A stretch of DNA of 64,000 nt from NCBI RefSeq assembly GCF_007993935.1, contig NZ_VITY01000024.1:21798-85797 (forward strand). Direction: 5' to 3'. The notes below the pieces were generated by a model. It made no database searches. It saw nothing but the letters and a program-made list of their open reading frames with translations, and was not told the origin of the DNA. Source of the stretch: Bradyrhizobium macuxiense. GTDB taxonomy: Bacteria > Pseudomonadota > Alphaproteobacteria > Rhizobiales > Xanthobacteraceae. The translations under genes were made by a program, and so were the position numbers. Below are positions 60,486 through 64,000 of the stretch, piece after piece (within the stretch, counting starts at the first letter, position 1; every line of letters begins with the position of its first letter).

Positions 60486-60536
60486 AGCATGATCTTTTCG
60501 GAAAACCGCTTCGCACTTTTCCGGATCATGCTCTAG
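60486..60536. repeat. Dispersed palindromic repeat family A, copy 2
   Basis: AGCATGATC (60486-60494) and GATCATGCT (60524-60532) are complementary outer arms, with inner CGGAAAA/TTTTCCG. The CTAG edge (60533-60536) contains the TAG stop of the minus-strand DUF486 gene. Confidence 0.88.
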
Positions 60537-60886
60537 CTCCATTTGTGGAAGATGAAGAACGCGCCGGCGGCGATGAAGGCGAAACCGAGCGCGTGATTCC
60601 AGCCCAGCGGCTCCTTCAGATACAGCACCGAGAAGGCTGCGAACACGACCAGCGTGATCACCTCCTGCATGGTCTTGAGCTGCGCCGCGCTGTAGACCTC
60701 GCTGCCCCAGCGATTGGCCGGCACCGCCAGCCAGTATTCGAAGAACGCGATGCCCCAGCTCACCATGATGACGATAGGGAGCGAATGATCCTTGAACTTG
60801 AGATGACCGTACCAGGCGAAGGTCATGAAGACGTTCGAGGCAAACAGCATCAGGATCGGCAGCAGCGACGGCGAAATGGCGGGCAT
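60533..60886 (-). CDS. DUF486 (DMT-like) family membrane protein
   Basis: 117 residues with four membrane helices: LLPILMLFASNVFMTFAWYG first, then IVIMVSWGIAFFEYWLAVPA, EVITLVVFAAFSVLYLKEPL and ALGFAFIAAGAFFIFHKW. This is the DUF486 family, small DMT-like proteins. ATG 60886 has GAGG at spacing 7. The TAG stop is supplied by the repeat at 60486-60536. Confidence 0.85.
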   Translation of the reverse strand: MPAISPSLLPILMLFASNVFMTFAWYGHLKFKDHSLPIVIMVSWGIAFFEYWLAVPANRWGSEVYSAAQLKTMQEVITLVVFAAFSVLYLKEPLGWNHALGFAFIAAGAFFIFHKWS

Positions 60887-61097
60887 CGATGTCCTCTTGC
60901 AAGCAAAGCACGCGGTAACCCGCGGGCACGGAAACGGGTTCCATGCCGATCTCCATATCATTTGATTTGAAAGCAGCGAAAGCTGGTTCGGACCGCGCAA
61001 GCGCCGCTTAACGGTCGGGGCGAAAATCCCGGCGCCGTTGCGGCTCTGTCGTCAAACTGCGGCTTTATCGTTTGTTCGACACATAGCGAGAACGCGC

Positions 61098-61913
61098 ATG
61101 CGGTTCGACTGGCGTGCAATTTCAGGTCCTGCGCTGACGGCGATCATTGCGCTTGCCGCCTTCCTGATCGATCGCCTGGTGGTCACCGTCCCGAATCCGG
61201 CGCCGCTGTTCGTCTGCATCGTGGCGCTGGCGAGCTCGATCAGCGGCATCACCTCCGGGCTGATCTCCGCCGCGATCGCGGTGGCCGCCTCGGCGCTGTT
61301 CTTTCTCGATCACCGCGCGCTGCCCGGCTACGACACAGCCGACGTCGCGCGGATGCTGCTGCTGGCCGCGACCGCGGCCGGCACCGCCCTGATCACCGGG
61401 CTGCTGCGGCAGAAATGGATCGATGCCTTTGCCGCGGACCAGCAGCATCACGCCACCTCGGAGCGGCTTGCCGCCGCGCTCGACCAGGTCGACATCGGCA
61501 TCGTGCTGCTCGACGCCGACACCCGCGCCGAATTCATCAATCGCGCCTTCCGCGACTATTTCGCGCTGTCCGACGCGCAGGCCGACAGCAAGCCGCCTTT
61601 CGTCGCGCTGATGTATCACGGCCGCGACACAGGCGCCTACGAGCTGCCGGAAGACGAGATGAGCGCGTTCGTCACCAAGCGCATCGAGATGATGCGCGCA
61701 GGCGATTCCACGCCGATCAACCTCAATCTCGCCGACGGCCAGGTGCTGCGCTTCAGCTGCACGGCGCTGCCCGACGGCGGCCGCATGCTGAGCTATACGC
61801 CGGTCACCGACCTCGTGCGGCACACCGACGATCCCGCCCGTGCCGACGAATACCGGGCGCAACGCGCCGGGCGCGAACGCCATCTGGCAAGGCTGCTGCG
61901 CGCCGCCGAGTGA
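61098..61913 (+). CDS. Membrane PAS-domain protein
   Basis: 271 residues. Hydrophobic segments at about 7-27, 32-56 and 59-79, with a weaker one at 90-107, precede one PAS-type domain at about 125-225 (AALDQVDIGIVLLDADTRAE, FINRAFRDYFALSDAQADSK). There is no kinase, cyclase or GGDEF output, so it may signal through a partner or be a sensor remnant. ATG 61098 gives MRFDWRAISG. The protein ends in a basic tail. Confidence 0.78.
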   Translation: MRFDWRAISGPALTAIIALAAFLIDRLVVTVPNPAPLFVCIVALASSISGITSGLISAAIAVAASALFFLDHRALPGYDTADVARMLLLAATAAGTALITGLLRQKWIDAFAADQQHHATSERLAAALDQVDIGIVLLDADTRAEFINRAFRDYFALSDAQADSKPPFVALMYHGRDTGAYELPEDEMSAFVTKRIEMMRAGDSTPINLNLADGQVLRFSCTALPDGGRMLSYTPVTDLVRHTDDPARADEYRAQRAGRERHLARLLRAAE

Positions 61914-61961
61914 ACGGCGACCGCGCCGCAATTGATCCCACGAGATAGCTACACCTCTTTT

Positions 61962-62012
61962 GAGCATGTTCTTGCCGGAAAACCACTTCACACTTTTCCG
62001 GATCATGCTCTA
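61962..62012. repeat. Dispersed palindromic repeat family A, copy 3
   Basis: GAGCATG-TTC with GCCGGAAAACCACTTCACAC and TTTTCCGGATCATGCTCTAG repeats copies 1 and 2 with a few substitutions. It sits 48 bp past the PAS gene stop, so its CTAGA edge does not supply a stop here. Confidence 0.85.
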
Positions 62013-62070
62013 GAACCGTTGCGAGCGATGCGCAGACATCGCATCACGCGGGATCATCCAGGGATCGCTC

Positions 62071-62532
62071 ATGTCCAACGACGTCACCATCCGCTTCGTC
62101 ACGCGCGACGATTACGCCCAATGGCTTCCGCTGTGGGACGGCTACAACGCCTTCTACGAACGGTCCGGACCGACCGCGCTCGCGCCCGAGATCACCGCGA
62201 TGACGTGGGAGCGCTTCTTTGATGCCTATGAACCGATGCATGCGCTGGTCGCCGACGCCGGCGGCAGGCTGGTCGGGCTGACGCATTATCTGTTTCACCG
62301 CTCGACCACCGCGATCGCACCGACCTGCTATTTGCAGGATCTCTTCACCAGCAATGCGGCGCGCGGCAAGGGCGTCGGCCGCGCCTTGATCAACGGCGTC
62401 TACACGCAGGCCAGGCTCGCGGGATCGCCGCGCGTCTACTGGCAGACGCATGAAACCAACCACACCGCAATGCAGCTTTATGACAAGGTCGCGGACAAGC
62501 CCGGCTTCGTCATCTATCGCAAGATTCTCTGA
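62071..62532 (+). CDS. GNAT family N-acetyltransferase
   Basis: 153 residues. Strands and the acetyl-CoA loop NAARGKGVGRALINGVYTQA identify a GNAT enzyme; CYLQDLFTSN precedes it and QTHETNHTAMQLYDKVADKP closes the fold. The substrate is unknown. A strong terminator follows 112 bp after the stop. Confidence 0.9.
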   Translation: MSNDVTIRFVTRDDYAQWLPLWDGYNAFYERSGPTALAPEITAMTWERFFDAYEPMHALVADAGGRLVGLTHYLFHRSTTAIAPTCYLQDLFTSNAARGKGVGRALINGVYTQARLAGSPRVYWQTHETNHTAMQLYDKVADKPGFVIYRKIL

Positions 62533-62643
62533 GCGCGCATTCGCACCCTGTGGATTGCACAGAGGTGTCACCGGCACGTTACAAAGCCCCGCTACGCTTC
62601 CGCTCGCGTAAGATCAGGCCCCCCGTCTCAGATCTTCGCCCCG

Positions 62644-62688
62644 AGCGGTCCCCGTCAGTCGCCGCGTCTGACCGGGACCGCTTTTTTT
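62644..62688 (+). terminator. Rho-independent terminator
   Basis: AGCGGTCCCCGTCAG and CTGACCGGGACCGCT form a 15-bp near-perfect stem followed by seven T. It terminates the GNAT gene; its T run is also the start of a 17-bp tandem repeat. Confidence 0.92.
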
Positions 62689-62753
62689 GTGACACCGCGT
62701 CCTTGGCGACGCTGCATCCTTTGTGACACTGCATTTTTTGCGACATTGCCATG
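62686..62753. repeat. 17-bp tandem repeat, four units
   Basis: Units TTTGTGACACCGCGTCC, TTGGCGACGCTGCATCC, TTTGTGACACTGCATTT and TTTGCGACATTGCCATG follow each other at an exact 17-base period. The block ends 90 bp before the aldo/keto reductase start and may be a regulatory array. It does not encode a plausible protein. Confidence 0.85.
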
Positions 62754-62842
62754 CGTGACCGGCGGTAGGGCGGCACCTTGCCGGCCTGCGTCGTGCGCGT
62801 CACAATCCGCGCACTCCCTCGCCTATCCCACAGGATTGTCTC

Positions 62843-63781
62843 ATGGAAATTCGTAATCTCGGCGGCTCCGGCCTGCGCGTGTCCGCGGTCGGCATCGGCT
62901 GCAACAATTTCGGCCAGCGCACTGATCTGGAAACCTCGCGCAAGGTGATCCACAAGGCGATCGATCTCGGCATCACCCTGTTCGACACCGCCGACATCTA
63001 TGCGGGCATGGGGGGCTCGGAAACCGTGCTCGGCACTGTGCTCGGCGGTCGCCGCAAGGACATCGTGCTCGCCACCAAATTCTCCAAGCCGATGGCGACC
63101 GACGGCACCAAGCAGGGCGCCTCGCGGCGCTACATCATGTCCGCGGTAGAGGCGAGCCTCACCCGCCTGAAGACCGACTACATCGATCTCTACCAGCAGC
63201 ACGATTACGATCCGCTGACGCCGATCGACGAGACGCTGCGCGCGCTCGACGATCTCGTGCGCCAGGGCAAGGTGCGCTACATCGGCAACTCCAACTTCCC
63301 GGCATGGCGGATCGCGGAAGCCGAATACGCCGCACGCCAGATGAACGTGAACCGCTTCGTGTCCTGCCAGGACGAATACAGCCTCGTGGTGCGCGGCATC
63401 GAGAAGGACCTGCTGCCGGCGGCGCAGCAATACAATCTCGGCCTGCTGCCGTTCTTCCCGCTCGCCAGCGGTCTCTTGACCGGCAAATACCAGCGCGGCG
63501 CCGCCGCGCCCGCCGACACCCGCTTCGCCAAGGCGCCGGCGTTGAAGGATCGCTACGTCACGCCGCGCAACGAGGAGATCGTCGAGAAGCTGCAGGCCTT
63601 CGCGAGCGAGCGCGGTCACACCATGCTCGAGCTCGCCTTCTCCTGGCTCGCCGCCCGCCCGCAAGTCGCAAGCGTCATCGCCGGCGCCACGCGCCCCGAG
63701 CAGATCGAGCAGAACGTGAAAGCGATCGGCTGGAAGCTGACCGCGGCGGAGATGGCGGAGATCGATCAGATCACGAAGTAG
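62843..63781 (+). CDS. Aldo/keto reductase family oxidoreductase
   Basis: 312 residues. The catalytic tetrad is visible: Asp in LFDTADIY, Tyr in DIYAGMGGS, Lys in VLATKFSK and His in YQQHDYDP. The NADPH-binding C-terminus reads SVIAGATRPEQIEQNVKAIG. The carbonyl substrate is unknown. ATG 62843 is clear. A 17-bp tandem repeat and a terminator lie upstream, so it has its own promoter. Confidence 0.92.
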   Translation: MEIRNLGGSGLRVSAVGIGCNNFGQRTDLETSRKVIHKAIDLGITLFDTADIYAGMGGSETVLGTVLGGRRKDIVLATKFSKPMATDGTKQGASRRYIMSAVEASLTRLKTDYIDLYQQHDYDPLTPIDETLRALDDLVRQGKVRYIGNSNFPAWRIAEAEYAARQMNVNRFVSCQDEYSLVVRGIEKDLLPAAQQYNLGLLPFFPLASGLLTGKYQRGAAAPADTRFAKAPALKDRYVTPRNEEIVEKLQAFASERGHTMLELAFSWLAARPQVASVIAGATRPEQIEQNVKAIGWKLTAAEMAEIDQITK

Positions 63782-63810
63782 TCCGCCCCGCTGAAGCCAC
63801 AGGCACAACT

Positions 63811-63916
63811 GTCGTCCCTGCGAAAGCAGGGACCCATAACCACAGGGCGTGGTTGGACGTCATGCTGTGGCCCCAGCGTTCTCGAGTAACTGCGTTCGGT
63901 GGTTGTGGGTCCCTGT
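63811..63916. repeat. Family E palindromic repeat, copy 2
   Basis: GTCGTCCCTGCGAAAGCAGG and GACCCATAACCACA recur from 48254-48376, with GGTTGTGGGTCCCTG at the right. The rest of the window to 64000 holds nothing else recognisable. Confidence 0.78.
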
Positions 63917-64000
63917 GTCTGGATTGTCTGTCATGATGGGGTGGGCGGGAAGCCGTTGGGTCCTTGGCGCTTGACGCCGTGAGCCGGCTCGGTCTCCCGC

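Noticed and set aside
62579..63808. 409-residue minus-strand frame over the aldo/keto reductase, including a repetitive end
   Set aside because: The repetitive residues come from translating the 17-bp tandem repeat; the plus strand carries the real gene.
1..64000. tRNA, rRNA, phage or integrative element signatures
   Set aside because: I found no cloverleaf, rRNA motif, integrase, transposase or attachment-site duplication by reading both strands.

Overview
The window is high-GC chromosomal DNA of a Bradyrhizobium-type alphaproteobacterium (Nitrobacteraceae). The basis is the family content: DUF3309, DUF4112 and DUF992 proteins, an alpha-type SerC, Omp25-like barrels, IsdG/HmuQ-like and MuiA-like proteins, and many intergenic palindromic repeats of the kind scattered through Bradyrhizobium genomes. 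I saw no rRNA, tRNA, insertion sequence, prophage or CRISPR array. Most of the window reads as core chromosome in which short operons are separated by repeats.

Layout. 1-8.7 kb: small hypothetical proteins, a PiT phosphate transporter with a candidate Pho box and a downstream cyclic-nucleotide-binding protein, then purA with a proline-rich membrane protein, and ybaK. 8.8-11.9 kb: a quorum-sensing locus. An acyl-homoserine-lactone synthase, a cytochrome P450 and an 86-residue protein form one overlapping minus-strand operon, divergent from a LuxR-type receptor, with a perfect 19-bp dyad in the shared intergenic region. 12-23 kb: two DMT permeases, a lone MCE/MlaD protein, an FMN hydroxy-acid dehydrogenase, a TetR/membrane-protein pair around a perfect operator-like palindrome, a LysR regulator and a chemoreceptor. 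23.4-28 kb: a 2-hydroxyacid dehydrogenase and a sugar ABC importer (binding protein plus two permeases, no ATPase).

28-36.7 kb: a heme-monooxygenase-like protein, a secreted phytase-like esterase, a crotonase, a MuiA-like protein, a divergent MFS/MarR pair with twin palindromic operators, and a thiolase. 37-43.4 kb: serC and serA (serine synthesis), a GST, a GNAT enzyme and two outer-membrane barrels. 43.7-53.7 kb: an Fsr-like MFS exporter with a possible leader peptide, glmM, a second FMN hydroxy-acid dehydrogenase, tandem secreted paralogs, aroE and an EF-G-like GTPase. 53.8-64 kb: a frameshifted LysR gene beside an epoxide-hydrolase-like gene, two DUF992 proteins (one with a natural His-rich tail), aspartate aminotransferase, a GST, two tiny membrane ORFs, a DUF486 protein, a PAS protein, a GNAT enzyme and an aldo/keto reductase preceded by a 17-bp tandem repeat.

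The most interesting unit is the AHL synthase-P450-small protein operon, whose gene overlaps argue for co-translation and for P450 chemistry linked to the signal. A second pattern is that several dispersed palindromic repeats carry CTAGA at an edge, and this edge supplies the TAG stop codon of the gene reading into the repeat.
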